From contig DAONET010000011.1 in assembly GCA_035403225.1 (NCBI GenBank), positions 1 through 64,000 of the forward strand: 64,000 bases of DNA, given 5' to 3'. Positions within the stretch are counted from its first letter, which is position 1. Every line of letters begins with the position of its first letter. The translations under genes and the position numbers were made by a program. The notes below the pieces were generated by a model. The model made no database searches. It was not told the DNA's origin and was given only the letters and a program-made list of their open reading frames with translations. Shown piece after piece: positions 17,310 to 26,633 of the stretch. The stretch comes from DAIRDK01 sp035403225. Its GTDB lineage: Bacteria; Bacteroidota; Bacteroidia; Bacteroidales; FEN-979.

Positions 17310-19805
17310 TTATTGAATTACTATTTTCTGCATGCCGGTCTTACCGCTGTCTTTATCAGTGATCCGTAACAGGTACAGTCCCGGAGTACGACCGGCTACA
17401 TCCAGCATACCCGACGGACCGGTCATTTGCCGCGACAATGCCGGTTGCCCGGTAATCCCGACCATCATCAGCTCATACTGTCCGGCAACAGGAAACAGGA
17501 TGTTGATCTTTCCTCCCGTCACCGGGTTGGGACAGATGCTGAAGAAGGAAGAGCAGTCCGCTGTCCCCGATGGAAATCCTACTTCGATAAATCCTTTTTT
17601 TAACTGGACATCCGTTCCTGCCTCGTTGGTGGCAGAGAGAGATACATCATACATGCCCGGAAAAGTATAAGCGACCGGTGGCGGGGTCTCTCCGCAGAAG
17701 GAGCCGGGCGAGCCTCCGTCGAACACCCATTCAAACGTCATGGGCAGGTCACCGGAAGAAAGGTTGGTGAACTGCACCTCTCCTCCCGTGATTATGGTAG
17801 TATCGCTGGCGATGAAATCGGCAACCGGCAGGGATAGGCATCCTGCCCCCGGGTGAGCCCACAGGGTATCGCCGTCAGCATTGACTGCCGTGAATCCCAG
17901 CGATGCACGCCAATTCTCCGCCAGGGAGTTGTCGGCGCCGGGATCACACAGCTCAAGCGAATATCCCCCACCCGCACATTGAGGATCCCAGGGGGACTTG
18001 TCATCATATTCAACAGAATCGACGGTTTGTCCAAGTGAGTCTTTCAGCACGATCAGCTCCCCGCTGTTGCTGAGCGACCCACCGCTCCACCGGAGCGCCT
18101 GAATACCGAATGTACGATACAGCGCCGAGTCGTTTTTACCCGATACCACATATTCTCCGGGGGACAGCAGATAGTCGGGAAAGGTGAAGGTGACCCCTGA
18201 GGAAAACGAGAAATTCTTCAGGTTGACCGCAACGGTGTCGTAGTTATACATTTCAATGAATTCAAGGGAGTCGGTCCCGCTTTCGGGTGGGTTGTACATG
18301 ATCTCGGTTATCACGACCCGGGGGACGACCGGATCTCTGACGGATATGTATCCTTGTTTACAGAGAAGCCTTGTCCCATAGCTATTGGTGACCGTCAGGC
18401 AGATATTGAAGTCTCCCGGATAATGAAAGACGACACCGGTAGGGTTGGGAATCGTGGACGACATCGGGATCCCTCCGACAAAAGACCATTTCCAGGTATC
18501 AGGGCAGAAGGTGGTGGAATCGAAGAAATTGACGGTATCGCCGGTAAAAATGGAAGTGTCGTCGGCCGTGAATTCAGGTACCGGCGGCAAAGGGACGCAT
18601 AACGTGTGGAACACATACTGACTTCCATAAGCGGTCCCGGCCTGGTTGGTGGCAAAGGCACGGTAGTAATATGTGGTATTGGGCAGCAAGCCGGTCATCG
18701 TGTGGGTGAACGGTCCGGTATTCCCCGGGATAATCGCATGGCTGTCAGCCGTGTCAGGCGCCTGGGTTAACGACCAGCACAATCCTCTGACGGTAAGAGA
18801 ATCACCGCCATCGGCCACGACCACTCCTCCCGAAGTAGCGGATTCCGAAGTGATGGCGGTCACCAGGGAGTCGGTAAGGACCGATGGCAGCACGGGGCCG
18901 CCCGGTACCAGGGGGGCATCGGCCACCGTGATGCACACCAGTTCACGGCGGATTGCTCCTGCTGTGTTTCCGCCGGAAGGCCATATCCCGTCATCGTCGG
19001 TATGAAAGGCATAAAGGGTATTATCATCGTTTCGCGCCTCAATCCTCCTGACCCCTGCCGGGTTGGCAGAGCCGGCCGGGATCAAGGCCGGGTAATCGCC
19101 TACAGCGCTGCTTCCTCCCTGCATATAGATATCACGGATCGCTTCGGGAAGATCCTGGAGCGAAGTCGTCTGAACAGGGTCCGATTGCCGGACCTGATAG
19201 ATGAACAACGGGTCTCCATTGCCGCTGATGTTATCAAACAACAGGATGTACTTCCCGGAGGCGGCCGGAAGAGCCGTTCCTTTCAGGAAAGCGCCGTCAT
19301 CGGCGGCTTCCGGGGTCCTCGGGTTTGGCGCAATATCGAGCGCTGTGAGGGTTTTACCTCCCACGAACGCCGGAATCCCGGGGATGGACCCTCCCGTTAC
19401 GGCGAAGCCGAGGCGGAGGTTATGTACCTGCCCTGCATCAAACCGGACGCTGTTACCGGTTGGCTGAAAGAAGAGCCAGAACGGACCGCTGCACCCATTC
19501 ACATCGGTGGTGAACGCGCTGTCGCGCCGGGATGACGAATAAGATGTACCATTCCAAAGAGTCCCGGCGCCAAAGGTCGTGGGGGGATCAGCGACCAGCC
19601 CGATCCCTCCTTTCACATCATAGACGGTGTTCGGTAACAGGTTATCTATCTGAAGACAAACACCGAATGAAGCCCTTTCATTATTGATCGATCCGGATGA
19701 CTTGCTTCCGAAGTAGCGGGGAACCGCCAGCTCAGTCAGTGTCTGTCCATCGGAAAAGAAAGGAAGTAGGAAAAACAGAACCATCAGGCATCGTTGCATT
19801 TTCAT
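17310..19805 (-). CDS. T9SS type A cargo protein with fibronectin-like, PKD and lamin-tail domains
   Basis: This 831-residue secreted protein starts with a signal peptide (FFSDGQT). Its N-terminal third (about 25-290) is an unassigned beta region seen in Bacteroidota surface proteins. A fibronectin-III-like segment follows (LPNTTYYYRAFATNQAG, about 370-400), then a PKD domain (about 410-490), a lamin-tail domain (VVITEIMYNPP to about 640) and a second PKD-like domain (about 650-735). The end is a type A sorting domain (ICPNPVTGGKINI, GLYLLRITD, QKIVIQ). It should be exported through T9SS and attached to the surface. No hydrolase domain is present, so a structural or binding role is likely. 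Its composition is close to that of the giant PKD protein nearby. Confidence 0.88.
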   Translation of the reverse strand: MKMQRCLMVLFFLLPFFSDGQTLTELAVPRYFGSKSSGSINNERASFGVCLQIDNLLPNTVYDVKGGIGLVADPPTTFGAGTLWNGTSYSSSRRDSAFTTDVNGCSGPFWLFFQPTGNSVRFDAGQVHNLRLGFAVTGGSIPGIPAFVGGKTLTALDIAPNPRTPEAADDGAFLKGTALPAASGKYILLFDNISGNGDPLFIYQVRQSDPVQTTSLQDLPEAIRDIYMQGGSSAVGDYPALIPAGSANPAGVRRIEARNDDNTLYAFHTDDDGIWPSGGNTAGAIRRELVCITVADAPLVPGGPVLPSVLTDSLVTAITSESATSGGVVVADGGDSLTVRGLCWSLTQAPDTADSHAIIPGNTGPFTHTMTGLLPNTTYYYRAFATNQAGTAYGSQYVFHTLCVPLPPVPEFTADDTSIFTGDTVNFFDSTTFCPDTWKWSFVGGIPMSSTIPNPTGVVFHYPGDFNICLTVTNSYGTRLLCKQGYISVRDPVVPRVVITEIMYNPPESGTDSLEFIEMYNYDTVAVNLKNFSFSSGVTFTFPDYLLSPGEYVVSGKNDSALYRTFGIQALRWSGGSLSNSGELIVLKDSLGQTVDSVEYDDKSPWDPQCAGGGYSLELCDPGADNSLAENWRASLGFTAVNADGDTLWAHPGAGCLSLPVADFIASDTTIITGGEVQFTNLSSGDLPMTFEWVFDGGSPGSFCGETPPPVAYTFPGMYDVSLSATNEAGTDVQLKKGFIEVGFPSGTADCSSFFSICPNPVTGGKINILFPVAGQYELMMVGITGQPALSRQMTGPSGMLDVAGRTPGLYLLRITDKDSGKTGMQKIVIQ

Positions 19806-19895
19806 ACCATATTAATTTAAGGGTTGATACTGTCCGGTTTTTCACCTCCGGCACCCCTTAATCCGGGAACGAGTCAAAAGGTAATGCAACGGGAT

Positions 19896-19934
19896 AAAAA
19901 AAAAGACCGTTTCCACAGAAAGAAACGGTCTTTT
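19896..19934 (-). terminator. Intrinsic terminator of dnaK
   Basis: On the minus strand a 13-bp stem (AAAAGACCGTTTC/GAAACGGTCTTTT) with an 8-base loop is followed by nine Ts. It lies 20 bp past the dnaK stop codon. Confidence 0.9.
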
Positions 19935-19953
19935 AATATATAAGTGAAATGTA

Positions 19954-21876
19954 TTATTTGTCTTTCACTTCTTCAAAATCCACATCTGTCACCTCATCGT
20001 TACCCGAGCCTTTGGAGGAGGATCCGGCGCCCTGTTCAGAGCCTGGCTGAGCTCCCGGTTGCGGACCAGCCTGCGAAGTATTCTGGTACATCTCCTGGCT
20101 GGCGGTCTGCCACATGCTGTTCAGTTCGGCCATGGCTTTGTCGATGCCGGGGATATCATGGTTTTTGTGAGCAGTCTTCAGCGCTTCAGCAGCTTTTTCA
20201 ATGGCCGCCCGTTTATCGGCAGGGATTTTATCGCCGAATTCCTTCAACTGTTTCTCTGTCTGGAAGACCATGGCATCTGCGCTGTTGAGTTTATCTATCT
20301 CTTCCTTCATCTTTTTATCCACATCGGCATTACGTTGTGCCTCTTCGCGCATACGTTTCACTTCATCTTCGGAAAGTCCCGACGAAGCTTCAATACGGAT
20401 ATCCTGCGATTTCTGGGTAGCTTTATCTTTAGCGGTCACATGAAGGATTCCGTTCGCATCGATGTCGAAGGTGACTTCGATCTGAGGTATTCCCCTGGGT
20501 GCAGTAGGAATGCCGTCGAGGTGGAACCGGCCGATGCTTTTGTTTTGATTAGCCATGGGACGTTCACCCTGAAGGATGTGGATTTCCACGGAAGTCTGGT
20601 TGTCGGCTGCTGTTGAGAACACTTCCGATTTACGCGTCGGGATGGTGGTATTCGACTCGATGAGCCGCGTCATCACGCCGCCGAGTGTTTCGATACCCAG
20701 TGAAAGCGGAGTAACATCAAGCAGCAGGACATCTTTTACTTCTCCGGTCAGTACGCCGCCCTGAATGGCAGCTCCCACGGCCACCACTTCATCCGGGTTG
20801 ACACCTTTGGAAGGTTCTTTTCCGAAGAAATCGCGAACCAGTTTCTGAACAGCAGGGATACGGGTGGAGCCGCCGACGAGAATGACTTCGTCGATATCAG
20901 AGGTCTTCATTCCGGCATCTGACAGCGCTTGCTGACAGGGAGGAAGGGTTGACTGGAACAGGGAATCAAGAAGCTGATCGAATTTAGCCCTGGTCAGTTT
21001 TTTCACAAGGTGCTTGGGAACGCCGTCAACCGGCATGATATACGGCAGGTTGATCTCCGTCTCAATGGAACTCGACAATTCGATCTTTGCTTTTTCGGCA
21101 GCCTCTTTCAAACGCTGAAGCGCCATGGGATCTTTACGAAGGTCAACACCTTCATCGTGCCGGAATTCATCAGCCAGCCAGTCGATCAGCACATGGTCAA
21201 AGTCATCACCACCCAAGTGTGTGTTCCCGTTGGTCGATTTTACTTCAAAAACGCCTTCGCCCAGTTCGAGGATAGAAATATCGAAAGTCCCGCCACCAAG
21301 GTCGTATACGGCCACTTTCAGGTCTTTGTTCTTTTTATCAAGACCATAGGCAAGAGCAGCGGCAGTAGGTTCATTGATGATACGACGGACTGAAAGCCCG
21401 GCGATCTCGCCTGCTTCTTTGGTAGCCTGGCGCTGTGAATCGCTGAAATATGCCGGGACGGTGATCACGGCTTCCTTGACTTCCTGACCCAGGTAATCCT
21501 CGGCCGTTTTCTTCATCTTCTGAAGAACCATGGCAGAAATTTCCTGCGGTGAATACAGCTTTTCCGCAATCTTTACCCTGGGGGTGTTATTATCGCCCCG
21601 CTGAACATCGTAAGGTACGCGTTTGATCTCTTTATCCATACGGTCGAAGGTTTCCCCCATGAACCGTTTAATAGAGAAGATTGTATTTTTCGGGTTGGTA
21701 ATAGCCTGACGTTTAGCCGGATCGCCAACTTTCCGTTCTCCGTTTTCTGTAAAAGCAACGATAGAAGGAGTGGTTCTTCTGCCTTCGCTGTTCGGTATGA
21801 CAACAGGGTCATTGCCTTCCATCACCGCAACACAGGAATTGGTAGTTCCAAGGTCGATTCCGATTATCTTTCCCAT
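19954..21876 (-). CDS. dnaK: Chaperone DnaK (Hsp70)
   Basis: This is a full-length 640-residue Hsp70. The ATPase domain shows GIDLGTTNSCVAVMEG at the N-terminus, YDLGGGTFDISIL near 195 and the GGSTRIP motif near 340. The substrate-binding domain begins after the linker DVLLLDVTPLSLG. The C-terminus has a low-complexity Gly/Pro/Ser-rich tail ending DEVTDVDFEEVKDK. DnaK folds and protects proteins with DnaJ and GrpE, neither of which is encoded here. The gene stands as a single unit, with a terminator just downstream and a -24/-12-like promoter upstream. Confidence 0.99.
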   Translation of the reverse strand: MGKIIGIDLGTTNSCVAVMEGNDPVVIPNSEGRRTTPSIVAFTENGERKVGDPAKRQAITNPKNTIFSIKRFMGETFDRMDKEIKRVPYDVQRGDNNTPRVKIAEKLYSPQEISAMVLQKMKKTAEDYLGQEVKEAVITVPAYFSDSQRQATKEAGEIAGLSVRRIINEPTAAALAYGLDKKNKDLKVAVYDLGGGTFDISILELGEGVFEVKSTNGNTHLGGDDFDHVLIDWLADEFRHDEGVDLRKDPMALQRLKEAAEKAKIELSSSIETEINLPYIMPVDGVPKHLVKKLTRAKFDQLLDSLFQSTLPPCQQALSDAGMKTSDIDEVILVGGSTRIPAVQKLVRDFFGKEPSKGVNPDEVVAVGAAIQGGVLTGEVKDVLLLDVTPLSLGIETLGGVMTRLIESNTTIPTRKSEVFSTAADNQTSVEIHILQGERPMANQNKSIGRFHLDGIPTAPRGIPQIEVTFDIDANGILHVTAKDKATQKSQDIRIEASSGLSEDEVKRMREEAQRNADVDKKMKEEIDKLNSADAMVFQTEKQLKEFGDKIPADKRAAIEKAAEALKTAHKNHDIPGIDKAMAELNSMWQTASQEMYQNTSQAGPQPGAQPGSEQGAGSSSKGSGNDEVTDVDFEEVKDK

Positions 21877-21925
21877 TTTCTGTAAGTTTATTGTTGATAC
21901 ATGTTAAATTTTCTGACACGAAACA

Positions 21926-21977
21926 GTCAATCATTGTGCCAAACCTGAAAAAGGCTGACAGAATGACAAAAAGGCAG
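21926..21977 (-). promoter_or_regulatory. Candidate sigma-54-like promoter and upstream repeats of dnaK
   Basis: On the minus strand TGGCAC (21941-21936), five bases, then TTGAC (21930-21926) resembles the RpoN -24/-12 pattern TGGCAC-N5-TTGCA, though the conserved -12 GC reads GA. Directly upstream, GTCAG/GTCAT/CTGCC-type repeats occupy 21955-21977 and could bind an activator. There is no TAnnTTTG box in the intergenic region. The dnaK start is about 50 bp downstream. Confidence 0.4.
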
Positions 21978-21997
21978 AAATGAAGGAAGGTGGCAGA

Positions 21998-22984
21998 TTA
22001 GAAAAGGTCGCCGGTAATGCTTCCATTCTTCAGGGAATCAAGCGTACGTTGGGAAAGGTCGAGAAGCCGAACATTCTTGTCGGTGTTGTCGGTTCTGCTG
22101 GAAAAGAGACCGATGCCGTTCTCAATATTCGTATAAACAGGCTTTTCCTGAACGATGGTGTTGGAAGGATTTGTAATCTCAATGTAATTACTGAGTTCTT
22201 CCGTGCCAACCGTGAAGACATACTGGACCTGATCGGGGATACGGATGACCGACGAATTATAAGGGACCTGTGCCTTGATGGCAGAGTAAAAGCCATCACC
22301 GGCAAAATTGGCCTCCATATTATCATCTCCATCTATCCTTGCCGATTTAATATCTGAAAAGACCAGCCAGTTTACCGTCTTATGAGCCGTGTCTTGTCCA
22401 CTGATCTCTAAGTATTTAAACATGATATTCAACTGATAACGTTTCCCGTATTTGGCCGAATACCATTTCACGGTGGAAAGAGTCCCCGGGATGAAGTTCG
22501 CTTTGGAGAAAATGGACGGTTCCTGGATAGAGATATCATTGACAAGGTAAGTGGAGGACGTCACTTCAACTTTGGTGACCGTATCCAGAACCGACAGTTT
22601 ATACTGATGAGCCCGGTTAAGCTGACCTTTGAAGACATACAGTATCTGATCAGGGAAATAAAAGAGTCCTGAATCTTTGTCGCTGATCATCGTGGTATCA
22701 AGCACGAAAGAATTCACGAGGGTGGTTCCGTTGTATTCGGATAAGGTCACCTTAAGTTTTGATACCAGGTTGCTGGAATCGGAGATATTTGCATATTGCA
22801 GGGCATTCCCCGGTCCCAGAAATGCTTTGGTTATTTTGATATAATTAACACTATCGTTGGGATTGAGCAATCCATAAACAACCATAATCTCTTCCCAGTC
22901 ATCATTGATGTTCAGATCTTTTGAGCAGGAAGAAAAAAGTGCCAGGCAGAGTGCGAGGAAACCAGTGATTTTTATCAGTTTCAT
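21998..22984 (-). CDS. DUF4249-like outer-membrane-associated lipoprotein
   Basis: The 328-residue protein starts at ATG 22984. The longer frame from 23047 adds a hydrophobic stretch ahead of a complete signal peptide and is rejected. The signal ends in LALFSSCSKD, a lipobox with Cys21. The mature protein begins with a beta-strand region typical of DUF4249 (IMVVYGLLNPNDSVNYIKITKAF) and later shows NIENGIGLFSSR, which matches the end of that family. DUF4249 genes often accompany TonB-dependent receptors, but none is visible here. An exact -7 box, TATCTTTG, sits 26 bp upstream. Its function is unknown. Confidence 0.75.
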   Translation of the reverse strand: MKLIKITGFLALCLALFSSCSKDLNINDDWEEIMVVYGLLNPNDSVNYIKITKAFLGPGNALQYANISDSSNLVSKLKVTLSEYNGTTLVNSFVLDTTMISDKDSGLFYFPDQILYVFKGQLNRAHQYKLSVLDTVTKVEVTSSTYLVNDISIQEPSIFSKANFIPGTLSTVKWYSAKYGKRYQLNIMFKYLEISGQDTAHKTVNWLVFSDIKSARIDGDDNMEANFAGDGFYSAIKAQVPYNSSVIRIPDQVQYVFTVGTEELSNYIEITNPSNTIVQEKPVYTNIENGIGLFSSRTDNTDKNVRLLDLSQRTLDSLKNGSITGDLF

Positions 22985-23010
22985 GGACGACAGGAAATTA
23001 AGGACAAGCG

Positions 23011-23018
23011 CAAAGATA
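23011..23018 (-). promoter_or_regulatory. Candidate -7 box for the DUF4249 gene
   Basis: The minus strand reads TATCTTTG, an exact match, 27 bp upstream of the ATG at 22984. It also argues for that start over the longer one at 23047. Confidence 0.35.
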
Positions 23019-23070
23019 AAGAAAATCGAAAACATATGATAATTCATCCGAAATACCCTGAAATTTGTTG

Positions 23071-23078
23071 TAGTTTTG
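23071..23078 (+). promoter_or_regulatory. Candidate -7 box for the panB operon
   Basis: TAGTTTTG matches TAnnTTTG exactly, 17 bp before the panB ATG. No -33 TTTG at normal spacing is found. Confidence 0.4.
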
Positions 23079-23095
23079 CCAGATAATTCAGGATC

Positions 23096-23920
23096 ATGAG
23101 AGCACCACAGTCATTTCGTGATGTGTTGAAAATCACCACTCACGTTCTTCAGGAGATGAAGCGGAAACAGGAAAAAATCTCGATGCTGACCGCTTATGAT
23201 TATTCGATTGCAAAAATCTTAGACAATACGGGAATTGATGTGATCCTGGTCGGCGACTCCGCTTCTAATGTGATGGCAGGTTACAGTTCCACCCTCCCGA
23301 TCACGCTGAACGAAATGATTTATCATGCATCTTCCGTAGTACGCGGGGTCAGGCGTGCATTAGTGGTAGTGGATCTGCCCTTTGGCACCTACCAGGGTAA
23401 TTCGAAGGAAGCCCTGAACTCAGCTATCCGGATCATGAAGGAATCAGGCGCCGACGCAGTGAAACTCGAAGGAGGAAAAGAGATTATCGAATCGGTTGAC
23501 CGGATTCTCACGGCAGGGATTCCGGTGATGGGACACCTGGGCCTGACGCCGCAATCCATTCATAAATTCGGAACCTACGCGGTTCGCGCCACGACAAAAC
23601 AAGAGTCGGATAAATTATTGGAAGACGCTCATTTACTCGACGCCGCAGGTTGTTTCTCCATCGTGCTGGAGAAAATTCCGGCAAAACTGGGCGCTCAGGT
23701 CACCCGTGAAGTACATATCCCCACCATCGGCATCGGAGCCGGAAGAGATGTGGACGGCCAGGTGCTGGTCCTGCACGACATGCTGGGAATCACCCTCGAT
23801 TTTTCTCCCCGTTTCCTGCGCCGTTATCATAACCTTGCCGCAGAGATCACTAAAGCTGTCACCACCTATATCAGCGATGTGAAAAGGCTTGATTTCCCGA
23901 ATGAAAAAGAGCAGTATTGA
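23096..23920 (+). CDS. panB: 3-methyl-2-oxobutanoate hydroxymethyltransferase
   Basis: PanB transfers a hydroxymethyl group from 5,10-methylene-THF to alpha-ketoisovalerate, the first committed step to pantothenate and CoA. The 274-residue protein has the family motifs in order: SMLTAYDYSIAKILD, VGDSASNVMAG (metal-binding Asp), AVKLEGG, MGHLGLTPQS and GIGAGRDVDGQVLVLHD. Length and motifs are normal. It is the first gene of a plus-strand run and overlaps or abuts the pseudouridine synthase. The other pantothenate genes, panC and panD, are 13 kb away in the same window, while no panE was found. Confidence 0.98.
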   Translation: MRAPQSFRDVLKITTHVLQEMKRKQEKISMLTAYDYSIAKILDNTGIDVILVGDSASNVMAGYSSTLPITLNEMIYHASSVVRGVRRALVVVDLPFGTYQGNSKEALNSAIRIMKESGADAVKLEGGKEIIESVDRILTAGIPVMGHLGLTPQSIHKFGTYAVRATTKQESDKLLEDAHLLDAAGCFSIVLEKIPAKLGAQVTREVHIPTIGIGAGRDVDGQVLVLHDMLGITLDFSPRFLRRYHNLAAEITKAVTTYISDVKRLDFPNEKEQY

Positions 23921-23928
23921 TCAGGAAA

Positions 23929-24615
23929 ATGCTGATATTATTTGAAGATAATCATCTGCTGATCTATAACAAGCAGCCGGGAGATATTGTCCAGGGTGAT
24001 AAAACCGGCGATGAACCGCTCAGCGAGCAGTTAAAAGGCTATATCAAGGAAAAATATCACAAACCAGGTGAGGTTTTCCTGGGAGTGGTCCACCGCATCG
24101 ACCGCCCTGTGAGCGGAACCGTTGTTTTTGCCAGGACATCCAAGGCTCTTAGCCGGCTGAACCGGATGCTGAAAGAAGGAACCATGCAAAAGACTTATTG
24201 GGCTGTCGTAAAACAATGTCCCCCGACGCCTTCCGGCAAGCTGGTTCATTATGTCACCCGCAACGAAAAGCAGAACAAGACATACGTTTATAACTATGAG
24301 GTCCCTTCGGGTAAACGGGCGGAATTGTCATATACCCTCATTGCTCACAGCGACCGTTATTACCTGCTGGAAGTGCAACTGGCCACAGGCCGCCATCACC
24401 AGATCCGGGCTCAACTGGCTCATATCGGCTGCCCGATCAAGGGAGATCTGAAATACGGGTATCCACGGTCGAATCCCGACGGATCCATCCATCTTCACGC
24501 CCGGAGGATTTCTTTCCTCCACCCGGTCAAAAACACCCCGGTGACAGTGGAAGCATCTCCTCCTGATGAAAAAGTCTGGAACCTGTTTCATCCTCAAGAA
24601 CAGAAGCAGCCATGA
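23929..24615 (+). CDS. RluA-family pseudouridine synthase
   Basis: The 228-residue enzyme isomerises uridine to pseudouridine in RNA. It has the family opening FEDNHLLIYNKQPGD, the catalytic motif HRIDRPVSG (Asp is the nucleophile) near residue 47, and the late motif ATGRHHQIRAQLAHIGCPI. It lacks an S4 domain, as in short RluA members. Target specificity (23S rRNA or tRNA) cannot be read. A TTG at 23917 would add four residues and overlap panB. I prefer the ATG at 23929, although AGGA is only two bases upstream of it. Its stop overlaps the DUF4271 start by 4 bp. Confidence 0.9.
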   Translation: MLILFEDNHLLIYNKQPGDIVQGDKTGDEPLSEQLKGYIKEKYHKPGEVFLGVVHRIDRPVSGTVVFARTSKALSRLNRMLKEGTMQKTYWAVVKQCPPTPSGKLVHYVTRNEKQNKTYVYNYEVPSGKRAELSYTLIAHSDRYYLLEVQLATGRHHQIRAQLAHIGCPIKGDLKYGYPRSNPDGSIHLHARRISFLHPVKNTPVTVEASPPDEKVWNLFHPQEQKQP

Positions 24616-25394
24616 TCCGGGAAGTTTCATACGACACTACCATCAACCTTCAGAGCATGACCCCGCTCCCGAAGGTACCTGTTGCTTCGCCGTTCCGGTC
24701 GCACCAGCTTCAACCCGGCCATCTTACACCCGTCACTCATCATCAGGAACATGCCGACTGGATCTTTGGCGTACTGGTTTTCTGTTTCATCCTGCTTGCC
24801 TGGACACTGGTTTACCATTTTAAACGATTCACCACCATCCTTTCTTCCACCTACTCCAAACGCTATCTCAGCCAACTGGAGCGGGAGGGAAACATCCTTC
24901 ATGAACGCATATCAGTCTCATTAACAACTGTTTACATTATTTCCGTCTCTCTCCTGATCCATCAGTTCAATGTCTTTTATTTTCACTGGAGCAATCCGTA
25001 TATCAACGGATTCACCTTGTTTTTACTGATATTTACAGGGGTCAGCCTTTTCTGGTTTTTCAAGATCGTCGTCATGAATATACTGGGGGTAATTTTCCGC
25101 ACCCAGCAAAGTAATCATGAGTACCTGGTGAACATCATTCTTTTTTCGACATTGTCCGCCCTGTGCATCCTTCCATTCTTGATTTTGAGCATTTACCTCA
25201 ACTCCAACACGCTTCTTTTTATATGTCTGATATTCATTGCGTTACTTTTTGTCATTCGATTTTTTAAAGGCATGTTTATCGGCGTTTCGCTGACTCGATT
25301 TTCCTATTTATTTTTATTTGTGTATCTTTGTGCCCTTGAATTACTGCCCCTTGTGGTGATTGTAAAACTCATAATGCTTTACAATACAATTTAA
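24612..25394 (+). CDS. DUF4271 integral membrane protein
   Basis: The 260-residue protein has a roughly 45-residue polar N-terminus followed by about six to seven hydrophobic helices (WIFGVLVFCFILLAW, ISVSLTTVYIISVSLLI, FTLFLLIFTGVSLFWFF, NTLLFICLIFIALLFVI, FSYLFLFVYLCALELLPLVVI). This is the DUF4271 pattern, a Bacteroidota family of unknown role usually found directly upstream of uroporphyrinogen-III synthase, as here. The start codon overlaps the stop of the pseudouridine synthase by 4 bp, so the genes are probably translationally coupled. Confidence 0.85.
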   Translation: MIREVSYDTTINLQSMTPLPKVPVASPFRSHQLQPGHLTPVTHHQEHADWIFGVLVFCFILLAWTLVYHFKRFTTILSSTYSKRYLSQLEREGNILHERISVSLTTVYIISVSLLIHQFNVFYFHWSNPYINGFTLFLLIFTGVSLFWFFKIVVMNILGVIFRTQQSNHEYLVNIILFSTLSALCILPFLILSIYLNSNTLLFICLIFIALLFVIRFFKGMFIGVSLTRFSYLFLFVYLCALELLPLVVIVKLIMLYNTI

Positions 25395-25430
25395 TCTGAA
25401 GACAATTCGGAACCTTTAATCGTACGGCCC

Positions 25431-26183
25431 TTGAAAGTTAAAAATATTCTGATATCGCAACCCGAGCCGGCGGATATTGAAAAATCCCCGTATTATGATT
25501 TGATCAAAAAATTCGGTGTTTCGCTGACTTTCCGTAAATTTTTTGTGATTGAGCCTCTTACTGCTAAAGAATTCAGGAAAGAGCGCATCAATTTACTGGA
25601 TTATACCGCTGTGATTTTCAATTCGCGGCATGCGGTCGATCATTACTTCCGGCTTGCCAAGGATTTGCGAGTAGAGATTCCTGATACCATGAAGTATTTC
25701 TGTGTTTCTGAATCCACTGCTTATTATCTGACTAAGTATGTCCAGTTCAGGAAAAGGAAGATCTTTCATGCGAAGGAAAACATGGATGTGATGCAGGAAC
25801 TCTTTAAAAAGCACAAGACGGAGAAGTTTCTGTTGCCTTGTTCCGATACACATAAGCAGGATATCCCCCAGATTCTTGAAAATCTGAAGATACAGTACCG
25901 CGAAGCGTGCATGTACAAAACCCTGCCTGCGGATCTCAAAGACATTGACATCAGCAAATTCGATATGCTGGTCTTTTTCAGCCCTTCGGGGATCAAGTCA
26001 CTCTCGATCAATTTCCCGGCCTTTAAACAAGGGAAGACCCTGATCGGCGTATACGGACCCACAACGATTGAAGCGGCGACATCTGCCGGTTTAAAGATCG
26101 CGGTTCCCGCCCCCACTGCCACAGCTCCTTCCATGACCATGGCGATAGAACAATTCCTGACGGCAGAGGCGAAGAAGAAATAA
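25431..26183 (+). CDS. hemD: Uroporphyrinogen-III synthase
   Basis: HemD closes and isomerises hydroxymethylbilane to uroporphyrinogen III, the branch point to heme and cobalamin. The 250-residue protein matches the Bacteroidota form: KNILISQPEPAD at the start, VIFNSRHAVDHYF near 60, ENMDVMQELF, FFSPSGIKSL near 182 and GVYGPTTIEAATSAG near 205. The family is weakly conserved in sequence, but this set with the DUF4271 neighbour makes the call firm. The start is TTG, because no ATG occurs in frame near the N-terminus and the protein alignment begins here. Confidence 0.9.
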   Translation: MKVKNILISQPEPADIEKSPYYDLIKKFGVSLTFRKFFVIEPLTAKEFRKERINLLDYTAVIFNSRHAVDHYFRLAKDLRVEIPDTMKYFCVSESTAYYLTKYVQFRKRKIFHAKENMDVMQELFKKHKTEKFLLPCSDTHKQDIPQILENLKIQYREACMYKTLPADLKDIDISKFDMLVFFSPSGIKSLSINFPAFKQGKTLIGVYGPTTIEAATSAGLKIAVPAPTATAPSMTMAIEQFLTAEAKKK

Positions 26184-26240
26184 TACCATAGCTTTGCTGA
26201 TTATTTTGACGTTGCCGGTGCGGTTCCCGGGAAGGTATTT

Positions 26241-26633
26241 ATGCGGGAGACTTTTCATAAGAATGAGCGGTTATGCAGCAGAACCCTGATCAGGGGACTG
26301 TTTCGGAACGGAAGGAGTTTTATCAGCGGTCCGTTTCGGGTGCAATGGCAATATGTGCCGCTCGGAATAGAGGTCCCGGCCCAGGTCATGATCAGTGTTC
26401 CCAAAAGCCTGTTCCCGAAAGCCACTTCCAGAAACCTCCTGAAACGAAGGATCCGTGAGGCTTATAGAAGGAACAAGGCCATCCTGTACGATCCCCTGAC
26501 CGCCTGCGGTCGCCAGCTTATCCTGATTATCACCTACAACACCCGGGAAACTCTGACATTTGAAGAAATCAGGCTTAAAATAATCGTACTTTTACAACGT
26601 TTAAATGAAAGCGTTGAAAAAACTTCTGGGTAA
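26241..26633 (+). CDS. rnpA: Ribonuclease P protein component
   Basis: RnpA binds the RNase P RNA and helps remove 5' leaders from pre-tRNA. The 130-residue protein shows the family features: basic N-terminus (HKNERLCSRTLIRGLF), VMISVPKSLFPKATSRN and the RNR-type helix LLKRRIREAYRRNK. The N-terminus fits the ATG at 26241. The last 29 bp overlap yidD, an arrangement typical of the conserved rnpA-yidD pair. The usual neighbours rpmH and yidC are absent, because Bacteroidota place this pair next to hemD. Confidence 0.97.
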   Translation: MRETFHKNERLCSRTLIRGLFRNGRSFISGPFRVQWQYVPLGIEVPAQVMISVPKSLFPKATSRNLLKRRIREAYRRNKAILYDPLTACGRQLILIITYNTRETLTFEEIRLKIIVLLQRLNESVEKTSG

